In this document: in pieces, positions 34,225 to 43,580 of the stretch
Numbering within the stretch: the first letter of the stretch is position 1
How the letters are laid out: each line of letters opens with the position of its first letter
Notes under the pieces: model-generated
Told to the model about the DNA's origin: nothing
Databases searched by the model: none
What the model saw: only the letters and a program-made list of their open reading frames with translations
Translations under genes and position numbers: made by a program
Assembly: GCA_934746015.1 (NCBI GenBank)
Contig: CAKVEW010000003.1
Location: forward strand, 62,001-126,000
Origin: an uncultured Clostridium sp.
GTDB taxonomy: Bacteria > Bacillota > Clostridia > Clostridiales > Clostridiaceae
DNA length: 64,000 bases
Reading direction: 5' to 3'

Positions 34225-36807
34225 ATGAAAAGGAAAATTGCACCTATGATTATATTGTTTGTAATTTTAGCTATAGGTTTTTATGCTTATAGAAATTATG
34301 AAATAGATAGTAATTCAGATGGAATAAATATAGTTAAAAAGAATAAGTATGATTTGTCCTATGAGATTGAAGGGGCAAAGAAGGTATATGATATTAATAA
34401 AAAAGCTAAAGTTATTGAAAATATTAATACAGAATCAAATGCTATTGCTTTAACTTTTGAAGGAATAAGTGATAAAAAGAATACTGAAAAGATACTGGAA
34501 TTATTAGATTTATATAATATTAAAGCAACTTTTTTTATTACAGGAATAGAAGCAGCAGAAGATGAAGATATAGTTGAAACTATAATAAAACATGGACACT
34601 ATATTGGAAGTGGGACGCTAAATGGATCTAAGAATATGGAAAAGTTATCAAGAGATGAGCTTATTTCTGATTTTTCTAGTGCTAATAAGATATTAAAGGA
34701 TATAACAAAAAATAATATAAGCTTATTAAAATGTAGTTCAACAATATATAGTGATGAGCTGTTAGCTTCAGCATATGCATCAGGAAATGAATATGTTGTA
34801 ACTCCAGATTACTATTTAAGCTATCAAAGCTTTAAAAATTATGAAGAAACAAATGGGTTTATAAAAAAAATATCAAGAGGAAATATAATATCAATAAAAT
34901 TAGAAGGAGTATTAGATGACTTTGAGTACGGAAAAACTGATATTGAGGCAAAGCCAGAAGTAGATAAAAAACCAACTATTGATAATATACAAAATGATAA
35001 TTATGTTGATAAAGTAACTATAGTTAATATAGTAGAGTGGATTTTAAAATCTATTAAAGAAGAAAATATAACAACAGTTAACCTTGAAAAATTATATAGC
35101 TTAAACAAAAAAACTGATATTAGCTTTGGAGAAAATTATATAAGTTTCAATAGTGACTATATTTTAAATAATAATAATTATGATAAAAAAGATGAGAATA
35201 ATGAAAATAGAAAAGATGAGAATAATAATGAAATAAGTGAAGAAGTTAATTTTAAAGAATTAATTAATAATAATAAAAATAATCTTTCTTCAGTAGTTTC
35301 AAGATTTTTTACAACTGAAGATGCTTTAACATATACTTTTAGGGGATTAAGTAATGAAAATGTTCTTAATAATGTATTGGAAAGTCTTAAAAAGCTTAAT
35401 GCAAAGGGAACTTTTTTTGTTACAAAGGAAGAAATAGAAAAATATCCAGAGAGAATAGAAAAGATTATTAAATATGGTCATGAAATTGCTAATGGAGGTA
35501 TTACTTCTAGTTCTAAAATTTTAGATAAAAGTACTGAAGATATATGTAAGGAAATCTATGAAGTAGATAAGATGCTAAAGGAAAAAGGTATCCAAACTAA
35601 TTCATATATGGCTAGCTATGGTTATACTAATTCAAATATTCAAGAAGCAGTTTCCACAGTAAGGCAAATTTATGGACTTGGAGGTTATGAATTAATAACT
35701 TACACAAAAGCACCTATCATAGAAAAGTATAAAAATATGAAGGCTAATGAAATAGTTAGTGATTATTTTAATGTGAATTCTTATGTTTCATTAAGCAAGG
35801 GTGAAATTATTTATTTTAGATTAGATTCAAATATATTTGATAATGAAAATGAAATTTCAAATATAATAGAAATTTTAACAGAAAACTATGTTAAAAATGG
35901 ACATGCTTATAGATTTAATGAAGGGACAAATTCCTATGATATAGTTCAAATTCCATTGAATTATAAGATACTTCCTATAAAAAATATACAAAATACAATT
36001 GAAGATAAAAATACTTATGGAAGATATAGTGTTTTAGCTGATTTTAATCCGCTGCTAGGAGTAAGTAATGATAAAGTATCTGATTTAATTAAAAATAATT
36101 ATATAGGGAATAAGAATGTTAAATTAATAGATTTTACTGAAGATGAAATAAAAGAAATTAACAATACAGGAACTATAGATACCAATGGTGAAGATGTTAT
36201 ATTTATTACTTTTGATGATTGGGGTGGAGATCCTATTATTAATGGGATATTAGATGTTTTAAATAAGCATAATGTAAAAGCTTCCTTCTTTGTATTAGGA
36301 AGGTATTTTGACGAGGCTAGTAATTTGTCTAATATTAACCCTAATTTACTTAGAACAATTGCTTTAAATGGGCATGATATAGCTAGTCATACCTATAATC
36401 ATGACATATTAAATACTGACAAAATAGATTTAGAGTGGTCATTAATAGAGTCATATAATTCTATGGCTAGGATAATAGGGGACTTAGATTCCTTAACAAA
36501 ATTTTTTAGACCACCAACATTATACGTTAATAAATCAGGATTAACATCTGTATTTGAAAGTGGATACAATTATTCAATAAGTGGAAATATATCTACTCAT
36601 GATTATGAAAGTAGCTCTTCTGATGCAATTGTTAAAACTATTGAATCACAATTAATAGATGGAGTAGGAAATATAGTAATCATGCACATTAATAATCAAA
36701 GTTATTATACTGCAGAAGCAGTAGATAAATTCCTTACTAATAATGAAAATGGAGTATATGGTAAGAAGTACAAGATTGCTAAATTAAGTGATTACCTATT
36801 TAAATAA
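34225..36807 (+). CDS. Triple NodB polysaccharide deacetylase, first two modules degenerate
   Basis: An 860-residue membrane-anchored protein (helix about 5-20). Module 1 (about 70-235) has LTFEGIS and module 2 (about 363-530) YTFRGLS in place of the NodB TFDD motif, and both lack the zinc HxxxH. Module 3 (about 650-860) is intact: ITFDDW, SHTYNHD, RPPT and IVIMH. A low-complexity Asn-rich linker (about 310-350) separates 1 and 2. NodB enzymes de-N-acetylate amino-sugar polymers, so modules 1-2 may be binding platforms. ATG 34225 follows GGAGGA; a GTG at 34201 precedes it. The synthase gene starts 27 bp downstream. Confidence 0.82.
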   Translation: MKRKIAPMIILFVILAIGFYAYRNYEIDSNSDGINIVKKNKYDLSYEIEGAKKVYDINKKAKVIENINTESNAIALTFEGISDKKNTEKILELLDLYNIKATFFITGIEAAEDEDIVETIIKHGHYIGSGTLNGSKNMEKLSRDELISDFSSANKILKDITKNNISLLKCSSTIYSDELLASAYASGNEYVVTPDYYLSYQSFKNYEETNGFIKKISRGNIISIKLEGVLDDFEYGKTDIEAKPEVDKKPTIDNIQNDNYVDKVTIVNIVEWILKSIKEENITTVNLEKLYSLNKKTDISFGENYISFNSDYILNNNNYDKKDENNENRKDENNNEISEEVNFKELINNNKNNLSSVVSRFFTTEDALTYTFRGLSNENVLNNVLESLKKLNAKGTFFVTKEEIEKYPERIEKIIKYGHEIANGGITSSSKILDKSTEDICKEIYEVDKMLKEKGIQTNSYMASYGYTNSNIQEAVSTVRQIYGLGGYELITYTKAPIIEKYKNMKANEIVSDYFNVNSYVSLSKGEIIYFRLDSNIFDNENEISNIIEILTENYVKNGHAYRFNEGTNSYDIVQIPLNYKILPIKNIQNTIEDKNTYGRYSVLADFNPLLGVSNDKVSDLIKNNYIGNKNVKLIDFTEDEIKEINNTGTIDTNGEDVIFITFDDWGGDPIINGILDVLNKHNVKASFFVLGRYFDEASNLSNINPNLLRTIALNGHDIASHTYNHDILNTDKIDLEWSLIESYNSMARIIGDLDSLTKFFRPPTLYVNKSGLTSVFESGYNYSISGNISTHDYESSSSDAIVKTIESQLIDGVGNIVIMHINNQSYYTAEAVDKFLTNNENGVYGKKYKIAKLSDYLFK

Positions 36808-36834
36808 TGGTTTTTATGATAAGGAGATACAATC

Positions 36835-38706
36835 TTGAAAAATATAATTAAATTATATAAGAAAAAAAATAAAGATAATGAAGATATTTTATTAGTTACA
36901 GAAAAGGATAGAAGAGTTTTATCAAATGTACCAGATAAAGAAGGTATAAGAAAAGGAATTGACCGTAGAGGGAAAAAGGTATTAGACAGGAATAAGGATA
37001 AGGTAATAGCTTTTATAGAAGGCAAGAAAGCTGGAATAAGGTATGTTACAGAAATTGATGTAAAAGTTAAATGTAAAAATTCTAAAGAAAAAAAAGAATT
37101 TATAGTAAAATCCTGCGATATATCTACTACAGGAATACTAATAAAATTAGATAATAAAGAACAATTAGAAATAATTAATAAAGCTGAAACATTAGAATTA
37201 CAATTTAAAATATTACCAGGCTCAATGCCAGAAGGCTATGAGATGAAGGTAAAAATAAAAGGAAAGAAAGTAAGAGATAAGGTTGATAAGTATGGAAATA
37301 TATTATGTGGAATTGAATTTCTAGAAAACTTATCAGAGTATTCAAATAGAACAAAGGATAGATATTTCTTAGTTTTATCAAGTTTAGCATTACTATTTAT
37401 AAGCTTGTTTATAATATTAATGAGAGTAGAAAGTATAATTTATTTTAAATTTAATAAAATGATGTATCTTTATAGTATTATAGCAGCAGTATTTTTATTA
37501 AGTAGATATGTATTTGGTGCATTATATAAGCCAGTACCATTAGATACTAATTATACCCCAGGGGTAACTATTGTAATTCCTTGTTTTAATGAAGAAAAAT
37601 GGATTAAAAGAACAATTATTAGCTGTGTAAATCAAGATTATCCTATTGATAAATTAGAAGTAATAGTAGTAGATGATTGTTCAAATGACAGATCTATAGA
37701 GAGAATTAAGGAAGTTATAGAAGAACTAAAAAAGGAAAAGAGATTTGAGTTAGATAAAAGATTAAGTTATTATGTTCAAGAAAAAAATGCAGGGAAAAGA
37801 GAAGCACTTTGTACAGGAGTTCTTAATGCAAAGCATGACTTAGTAGTTTTCGTTGATTCAGATAGCTTCTTAGATCCTTTTGCAATTATTAATTTAGTTC
37901 AACCTTTTAAGGATCCTAAAATGGGGGGAGTAGCTGGTAGAACAGATGTGGCAAATACATATACCAATATGTTAACAAAAATGCAATCAGTTAGATATTA
38001 TATAGCCTTTAGAATAATGAAGGCAGCAGAAGGATATTTTGATACTGTTACATGTTTATCAGGTCCTCTTTCTTGTTATAGAAAGCAAATTGTAATTGAT
38101 AATATGGAACTATGGAGAAACCAAAAATTCTTAGGACAACCAGCTACTTTTGGAGATGATAGGGCAATGACTAATTTTGTTTTAAGCAAGTATAGAACAG
38201 GTTATCAAGATACTGCCTTTTGCTCTACTATAGTACCGAATAAGTATAAAGTATTTTTAAAACAGCAGATGAGATGGAAAAGATCTTGGATTAGAGAGTC
38301 AATTATTTCAGGAAAGTTTATGTGGAGAAAGGAACCATTTGCAGCTGTACTTTTTTATATTGGATTATTAGTTCCAATATTAGCACCAATTGTAGTTGGT
38401 TATAACCTTCTTTATATTCCTTTAGTTCAAAGAACCTTTCCTACAACCTTTATAGTTGGATTATTAATGATGGCATTAATGATGAGCTTTGCACAGATGC
38501 TTTTAAGAAAAAGTACAACCTGGATATTTGGAATGCTCTTCTGTATATTCTATGAATCAGTACTACTTTGGCAAATGCCAATTGCTTGGGTAACCTTCTG
38601 GAAATCTACATGGGGAACAAGGATGACTCCAAGTGATATAGAAGAAGAAAGAAAAAAAGCAATGGCTAAAAGAAGAAAAGTAGGAGGAAGTATAAATGAA
38701 GCATAA
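36835..38706 (+). CDS. PilZ-fused GT2 polysaccharide synthase, hyaluronan/chitin-synthase-like
   Basis: A 623-residue synthase. The N-terminal PilZ-like domain (about 55-170) has KAGIR (65-69) at the RxxxR position and CDISTTG (D95, S97, G100) matching DxSxxG. Two helices (about 180-225) precede the GT-A domain: VTIVIPCFNEE, FVDSDS, SGPLSCYRK, GDDR and QQMRW, the set typical of HasA/NodC-type synthases. Several C-terminal helices form a translocation channel. The start codon is TTG with AAGGAG eight bases upstream. PilZ lies at the N-terminus, unlike BcsA. Predicted to polymerise an amino sugar under c-di-GMP control; the first Arg replaced by Lys leaves ligand binding to be tested. Confidence 0.85.
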   Translation: MKNIIKLYKKKNKDNEDILLVTEKDRRVLSNVPDKEGIRKGIDRRGKKVLDRNKDKVIAFIEGKKAGIRYVTEIDVKVKCKNSKEKKEFIVKSCDISTTGILIKLDNKEQLEIINKAETLELQFKILPGSMPEGYEMKVKIKGKKVRDKVDKYGNILCGIEFLENLSEYSNRTKDRYFLVLSSLALLFISLFIILMRVESIIYFKFNKMMYLYSIIAAVFLLSRYVFGALYKPVPLDTNYTPGVTIVIPCFNEEKWIKRTIISCVNQDYPIDKLEVIVVDDCSNDRSIERIKEVIEELKKEKRFELDKRLSYYVQEKNAGKREALCTGVLNAKHDLVVFVDSDSFLDPFAIINLVQPFKDPKMGGVAGRTDVANTYTNMLTKMQSVRYYIAFRIMKAAEGYFDTVTCLSGPLSCYRKQIVIDNMELWRNQKFLGQPATFGDDRAMTNFVLSKYRTGYQDTAFCSTIVPNKYKVFLKQQMRWKRSWIRESIISGKFMWRKEPFAAVLFYIGLLVPILAPIVVGYNLLYIPLVQRTFPTTFIVGLLMMALMMSFAQMLLRKSTTWIFGMLFCIFYESVLLWQMPIAWVTFWKSTWGTRMTPSDIEEERKKAMAKRRKVGGSINEA

Positions 38707-40378
38707 AGAATTTTCTCCTGAAAAAAAAGATAGAAAAAAGATTATTAGAGGAAGTATACAAGGGGTATTATTAATATTTTTATTAATAATAGTAATAAAA
38801 GCAATTTTTACCTTTAAAGAATATAAACCTTATGATTCTAATTCTATAAATACTGTGGATAATGGATTTATTGCAATATCTTATTTTGGAGTTGATAGAA
38901 ATGGTACCAACACATTAATAAGTACAGAATCATTAGATAATCAGCTAAAGGCTTTAAAGGAAAATGGATATGTTACTATAACACAACAAGATGTTTTAGA
39001 TTATTATAAAAATGGTAAGGTACTTCCAGAGAAGGCATTGCTATTATTATTTGAAGATGGAAGAACAGATACTGCTATTTTCTCTCAAAAAATAATGGAG
39101 GAATATAACTATAAAGCTACAATGTTAACTTATGCTGATAAATTTTCTAAAATAGATTCTAAGTTTTTAATGCCAAAGGATTTAAAAAAATTAGTAAAAA
39201 GTACATATTGGGAGCTTGGTACTAATGGATATAGGCTAGAATATATTAATGTTTTTGATAAGGAAGAAAATTACTTAGGAGAATTAACTTCTATAGAATT
39301 TTCAAAGTTATCTAATACAATTAGAAGAGAATATAATCATTATTTAATGGATTATATTAGAGATGAAAATAATATACCTAAAGAGACTTATAGTGAACTG
39401 AATAATCGTATAGATTATGATTATGAAAAATTATATGAAGTTTATAATAAAGAGTTAGGAGAAGTACCTCAGTTATATGCTCTTATGCATTCTAATACAG
39501 GAAGCTTTGGAACTAACGAAAAGGTTAGTTATATTAATGAAATGTGGATTAAGGAGCTTTTTAGTATGAATTTAAATAGGGAAGGTTCCTCTTTAAATAC
39601 AAAGGAAAGTTCAGTTTATGACTTAACAAGGATACAGCCACAGGCATTTTGGTCAACTAATCATTTGTTAATGAGAATATGGGATGATACAAAAGAAAAT
39701 ATTAATTTTGTTATTGGAGATGAAAAGAGAGCCAAAAGTTTTCAAAAAATAAATGGTGAAGTGGAATTTAAAGATGACACTATAATCCTTACTTCATTAC
39801 CAAAAGCACAAGGTACTATTAAATTAATAGATAGTGATGATTATAAAAATATTAATTTGTCTGTAGAACTTAATGGCAATATAATAGGTTCTCAAGCTGT
39901 ATATCTTAGAGCAAACAATGATTTAAAAAATAATTTAAAGTTTAAAATAATAAATAATACTGTTGAAATTACTGAAAGTATAAATGGTAAAGAAGAATTA
40001 ATTTATTCAAAAGATTTAAATGTAGATAGAGATATTGAATATATTGATATTAATGAAGCAGGAAATAAGAAAGTTAATATTAAATTAAATGGAAATAAAT
40101 TAGATGTAACTTTAGATGGAGAAATAATAGTAGATGGATTAGAAGTAAAACACTTGGGAGAAGGAAGTATTCTTTTAGAATCATCTTGGGGAGAATATGG
40201 GTATAGCCAAAGAAATATTGCTGATGATGTTTATGATGGAGTATTCAAAAAGTTAAAGGTAACAGAAATAGATGACACAGTACTATTTGATTCATCATTA
40301 AAAGGATTTGAACTTATTAAGTACAATGGAAAGAAATATTTAAAAAATGTTATAAATTGGTTTATAACTAACTTATAA
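38696..40378 (+). CDS. PgaB-like deacetylase-fold protein with altered catalytic motif and C-terminal beta domain
   Basis: A 560-residue protein with one membrane anchor (about 18-36). The next part (about 50-310) follows the PgaB/IcaB NodB outline: FIAISYFGV, LDNQLKALKENGYVTITQQD and LLLLFEDGRTD, where the usual TFDDG has become LFEDG, so metal binding may be weak. The C-terminal region (about 330-560) is beta-rich and resembles a lectin-like/LamG sandwich that could hold polymer. Its ATG lies inside the synthase gene (11-bp overlap) after GGAGGAAG, showing tight coupling. Role inferred: modifying or guiding nascent polymer. Confidence 0.7.
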   Translation: MKHKEFSPEKKDRKKIIRGSIQGVLLIFLLIIVIKAIFTFKEYKPYDSNSINTVDNGFIAISYFGVDRNGTNTLISTESLDNQLKALKENGYVTITQQDVLDYYKNGKVLPEKALLLLFEDGRTDTAIFSQKIMEEYNYKATMLTYADKFSKIDSKFLMPKDLKKLVKSTYWELGTNGYRLEYINVFDKEENYLGELTSIEFSKLSNTIRREYNHYLMDYIRDENNIPKETYSELNNRIDYDYEKLYEVYNKELGEVPQLYALMHSNTGSFGTNEKVSYINEMWIKELFSMNLNREGSSLNTKESSVYDLTRIQPQAFWSTNHLLMRIWDDTKENINFVIGDEKRAKSFQKINGEVEFKDDTIILTSLPKAQGTIKLIDSDDYKNINLSVELNGNIIGSQAVYLRANNDLKNNLKFKIINNTVEITESINGKEELIYSKDLNVDRDIEYIDINEAGNKKVNIKLNGNKLDVTLDGEIIVDGLEVKHLGEGSILLESSWGEYGYSQRNIADDVYDGVFKKLKVTEIDDTVLFDSSLKGFELIKYNGKKYLKNVINWFITNL

Positions 40379-40389
40379 GAAGAGGGATT

Positions 40390-41433
40390 ATGATTAAAAA
40401 TAATAAAAAAATATTTATTTTTGCTATTATTTTCTTAATAATATCAGTATTTATATTGAAGCTAATAAATGAAAATAAAAATATTAAAGAAAGTAATATA
40501 ATTACAGAGGATGAAAATCCTTTATTTGGAGAACTAAATAACTTATCTTCTTGGATTACATATTGGGACTTAAATGTTGATGATGAAATAATGGAACTAG
40601 ATAATAAATTAGGTAGTCTTTCATATTTTGCAGCTTATTTTGATGATAATAATCAGCTTGTGTTACCTGAAAAATTATTAAAATACTATAATGATACAAA
40701 TTTATATAAGTTCAAAAAATATATCTCCATTGTAAATGATATAGTTTATGATGATGGGACTTCCTCTATAAAGGATAAAGAAGTCTTAAGTAAAGTTTTA
40801 AGTGATGAGACAGCTAGAAAAAATCATATTAATGAAATAATAGACTTAGCTAAGAAATATGATTTTGATGGAATAGAAATTGATTATGAACAAATTAAAG
40901 AAGATATAAGTCTATGGAATGATTTTTTGTTGTTTATAAAAGATTTGTATAGTGAAGCAACAGCTAATAATTTAGAATTAAGAGTACTTCTTGAACCTAA
41001 TGTACCTATAGATAAATTAAACTTTATAGAAGGCCCAACCTATGTAATGATGTGTTATAACTTGCATGGAGACTTTAGTGGACCAGGAGAGAAATCTAAC
41101 CAAGAGTTTATTAAAGAATTAATAGATAAAATGAAGAAAGTTCCTGGAGAAAAAAGCTTTGCAATTCCAACTGGTGGATTTCATTGGGCAGATAATGGTA
41201 ACACTAAATCAATATCAGAAATTGAAGCTAAACAAATATTGGTTGCAAATAAAATAGAAGCTAAGAGAGATGATAAAACCCAATATTTATATTTTAATTA
41301 TAGGGATAAAGAAAATATTAAACATGAAGTATGGTATGCAGATGAAGTTACACTAAGACATTTATCTGAAGTTATTATAGAAGAAGGATATGATGTTAGC
41401 CTGTGGAGATTAGGTGGAAATTTATTTGATTAA
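40390..41433 (+). CDS. GH18-family membrane-anchored glycoside hydrolase
   Basis: A 347-residue protein with an N-terminal anchor (about 8-24) and a GH18 barrel. The catalytic strand reads FDGIEIDYEQ (about 159-168), fitting DxxDxDxE with Glu as acid; MMCYNLHG and the late VSLWRLGG complete the fold, as in YaaH-type enzymes. GH18 enzymes act on beta-1,4-linked GlcNAc polymers, which points to an N-acetylated amino-sugar product of the synthase. It starts 11 bp after the preceding gene and is the last of the operon. Confidence 0.8.
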   Translation: MIKNNKKIFIFAIIFLIISVFILKLINENKNIKESNIITEDENPLFGELNNLSSWITYWDLNVDDEIMELDNKLGSLSYFAAYFDDNNQLVLPEKLLKYYNDTNLYKFKKYISIVNDIVYDDGTSSIKDKEVLSKVLSDETARKNHINEIIDLAKKYDFDGIEIDYEQIKEDISLWNDFLLFIKDLYSEATANNLELRVLLEPNVPIDKLNFIEGPTYVMMCYNLHGDFSGPGEKSNQEFIKELIDKMKKVPGEKSFAIPTGGFHWADNGNTKSISEIEAKQILVANKIEAKRDDKTQYLYFNYRDKENIKHEVWYADEVTLRHLSEVIIEEGYDVSLWRLGGNLFD

Positions 41434-41438
41434 ATGTT

Positions 41439-41479
41439 AATAGATAAGAGTAAAGAATATATACTCTTATCTATTTTTT
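41439..41479 (+). terminator. Strong terminator of the polysaccharide operon
   Basis: AATAGATAAGAGTA pairs with TACTCTTATCTATT, followed by T6. Confidence 0.92.
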
Positions 41480-41594
41480 TTATTATTTAGAAATATATAA
41501 AAAGATTACTATTTTAATAATTTTTATAGAATAAAAATAATATACTTTTTTTAGTGAAAGAATATATAAAAAATTAAAAAATTGGTATAATAAA

Positions 41595-41648
41595 GTAACA
41601 ATATGTTACAGGAATAAAACAAATTATAAAAAGTGATACTTGTTTTAT
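41595..41648. promoter_or_regulatory. Two palindromes upstream of the small-protein gene
   Basis: GTAACAATATGTTAC (41595-41609, 5-bp arms) is followed by ATAAAACAA (41614-41622) pairing with TTGTTTTAT (41640-41648). TATAAT lies just upstream near 41586. They could be operator and attenuator for the gene at 41735. Nothing else is visible in 41480-41734. Confidence 0.35.
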
Positions 41649-41734
41649 TAGTTTATAAAAATAAGTTATTGGAGTAAAAATATTGTAAAATTAAATAAGC
41701 TAGTTAGTAGATAATTAGGTAGGAGGAATTTTGT

Positions 41735-41968
41735 ATGTATAAAGTTGAAATTAATGGAGTTCAAATGAAGTTTATTAGGGAGTTTTTTGATAATTATCAA
41801 GATGAAAAGGTTAAACTAACAGTTTTAGATGATAAAAACAGAATTAAGATAGTATATTCTGCTGAAACCGATTTATCAGCTGGAGAATTAGAGAAACATT
41901 TAAAAAATGAATTTAAGGCAAAGTCACCATATGGTACAAGCCTTTACTATACTGTACATGTAAAATAG
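41735..41968 (+). CDS. Small protein of unknown function, 77 residues
   Basis: A soluble mixed alpha/beta protein (MYKVEINGVQMKFIREFFDN ... SPYGTSLYYTVHVK) with a strong TAGGAGG site before ATG 41735. No signal peptide, membrane segment or cysteine. The strong site and isolated position suggest a real, well-expressed gene. I do not recognise the family. It is 48 bp upstream of the GH1 gene without a clear terminator, so it could lead that transcript. Confidence 0.6.
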   Translation: MYKVEINGVQMKFIREFFDNYQDEKVKLTVLDDKNRIKIVYSAETDLSAGELEKHLKNEFKAKSPYGTSLYYTVHVK

Positions 41969-42016
41969 CATATTGGATTAAATATAACTTATTTTTATAA
42001 ATGGGAGGAAAATTTA

Positions 42017-43423
42017 ATGAAGTTTTCTAAGGATTTTTTATTTGGATCAGCATCTGCATCATATCAAGTTGAAGGTGCATGGAATGAAGATGGAAAGGGA
42101 TTATCTAATTGGGATGTATTTTCCAAGATACCTGGTAAAACCTTCGAAGGTACTAATGGAGATGTAGCAGTAGATCATTATCATAGATATAAAGAAGATA
42201 TAAAATTAATGGCTGAAATGGGATTAGAATCTTATAGATTTTCTATTTCATGGCCAAGAATTATTCCAAATGGTACTGGAGAAGTTAACCCTAAGGGAAT
42301 AGAATTCTACAATAATATTATTGATGAATGTTTAAAATATGGAATAGTTCCATTTATAACACTTTATCACTGGGATATGCCACAAGTTATGGAAGAAAAG
42401 GGTGGATGGTTAAATAAAGATACTGTAGATGCTTTTGTAAATTATGCAGAAGTATGCTATAAGGCTTTTGGTGATAGAGTTAAACATTGGATTACTTTTA
42501 ATGAAACTGTTGTATTTTGTGGATTAGGATATTTAGCAGGAGCTCATCCACCAGCAATATTTGGTGATGTTAATAAATATTTTCAAGCAATTCATAATGT
42601 ATTTTTAGCTCATGCAAAATCTATTGAGCTATATAAATCATTAAAGCAATATGGAGAAATTGGAATCACTCATGTATTCTCTCCAGCCTTTAGCATAGAT
42701 GAAAAGGAAGAAAATATTTTAGCGGCTAATCACGCAAATGCATTAGACTTTCATTGGTTCTATGATCCAATATTAAAAGGTGAATATCCTAAATATGTTG
42801 TTGATGAACTTGAAAAAAATAATATAAAAATAGATTGGACAGATAAAGAACTAGAAATAATTAAAAATGCCGCAGATAAAAATGATTTTATAGGATTAAA
42901 TTATTACCAACCTCAAAGAGTTATGAAAAATAACTTGGATGATGATGTGGAAAGAAATAGAGAAAATTCTACAGGGGCCCCAGGAAATCCTTCTTTTGAT
43001 GGATTCTATAGAACTGTAAAAATGGAAGATAAGAAATATACTAAATGGGGATGGGAAATATCACCTGAGGCATTTTTAGATGGACTTAGAATGTTAAAAG
43101 ATAGATACGGTGATGTGAAAATATATATTACAGAAAATGGACTAGGAGATGAAGATCCAATCATTGAAGGTGAGATTGTTGATATTCCTAGAATAAAGTT
43201 TATTGAAACTCATTTAAAGGCAGTTAAAAATGCAATAAATGAAGGAATTAATATAAAGGGTTACTATGCATGGTCTGTAATAGATTTATTAAGTTGGCTT
43301 AATGGATATAAAAAACAATATGGTTTCATATATGTTGATCATAATGACAACTTAAATAGAAAGAAAAAAGCCTCTTTTTATTGGTATAAAAACATAATAA
43401 ATACTAGAGGAGAATATATTTAA
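42017..43423 (+). CDS. GH1 6-phospho-beta-glucosidase
   Basis: A 468-residue GH1 enzyme that cleaves PTS-imported beta-glucoside phosphates. The acid/base Glu is in TFNET (about 164-168), the nucleophile Glu in YITENG (about 373-378), and SWLNGYKKQYGFIYVD (about 430-445) is the phosphate-binding signature of 6-phospho-glycosidases. GGGAGG precedes ATG. A paralogue is at 44604. PTS genes follow from 46068. Confidence 0.9.
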   Translation: MKFSKDFLFGSASASYQVEGAWNEDGKGLSNWDVFSKIPGKTFEGTNGDVAVDHYHRYKEDIKLMAEMGLESYRFSISWPRIIPNGTGEVNPKGIEFYNNIIDECLKYGIVPFITLYHWDMPQVMEEKGGWLNKDTVDAFVNYAEVCYKAFGDRVKHWITFNETVVFCGLGYLAGAHPPAIFGDVNKYFQAIHNVFLAHAKSIELYKSLKQYGEIGITHVFSPAFSIDEKEENILAANHANALDFHWFYDPILKGEYPKYVVDELEKNNIKIDWTDKELEIIKNAADKNDFIGLNYYQPQRVMKNNLDDDVERNRENSTGAPGNPSFDGFYRTVKMEDKKYTKWGWEISPEAFLDGLRMLKDRYGDVKIYITENGLGDEDPIIEGEIVDIPRIKFIETHLKAVKNAINEGINIKGYYAWSVIDLLSWLNGYKKQYGFIYVDHNDNLNRKKKASFYWYKNIINTRGEYI

Positions 43424-43439
43424 ATATAGCAATAATTTA

Positions 43440-43477
43440 GGCTGAAGTCTTTGCTCTATAGATTTCAGCCATTTTTT
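43440..43477 (+). terminator. Intrinsic terminator
   Basis: GGCTGAA (43440-43446) pairs with TTCAGCC (43464-43470), followed by ATTTTTTG. Confidence 0.85.
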
Positions 43478-43529
43478 GAATTATAATTATTAATAGGTGA
43501 TGCATATGGCGAAACTTTTAAAAAAAAGC

Positions 43530-43557
43530 AATGAATATTTTATAATAACTATTCATT
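43530..43557. promoter_or_regulatory. Inverted repeat AATGAATA-N12-TATTCATT upstream of rpiR
   Basis: Perfect 8-bp arms 12 bp apart, ending about 23 bp before the RpiR start codon. Candidate autoregulatory operator. Confidence 0.45.
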
Positions 43558-43580
43558 ACTATAATTCAAGGAGATAGGAT

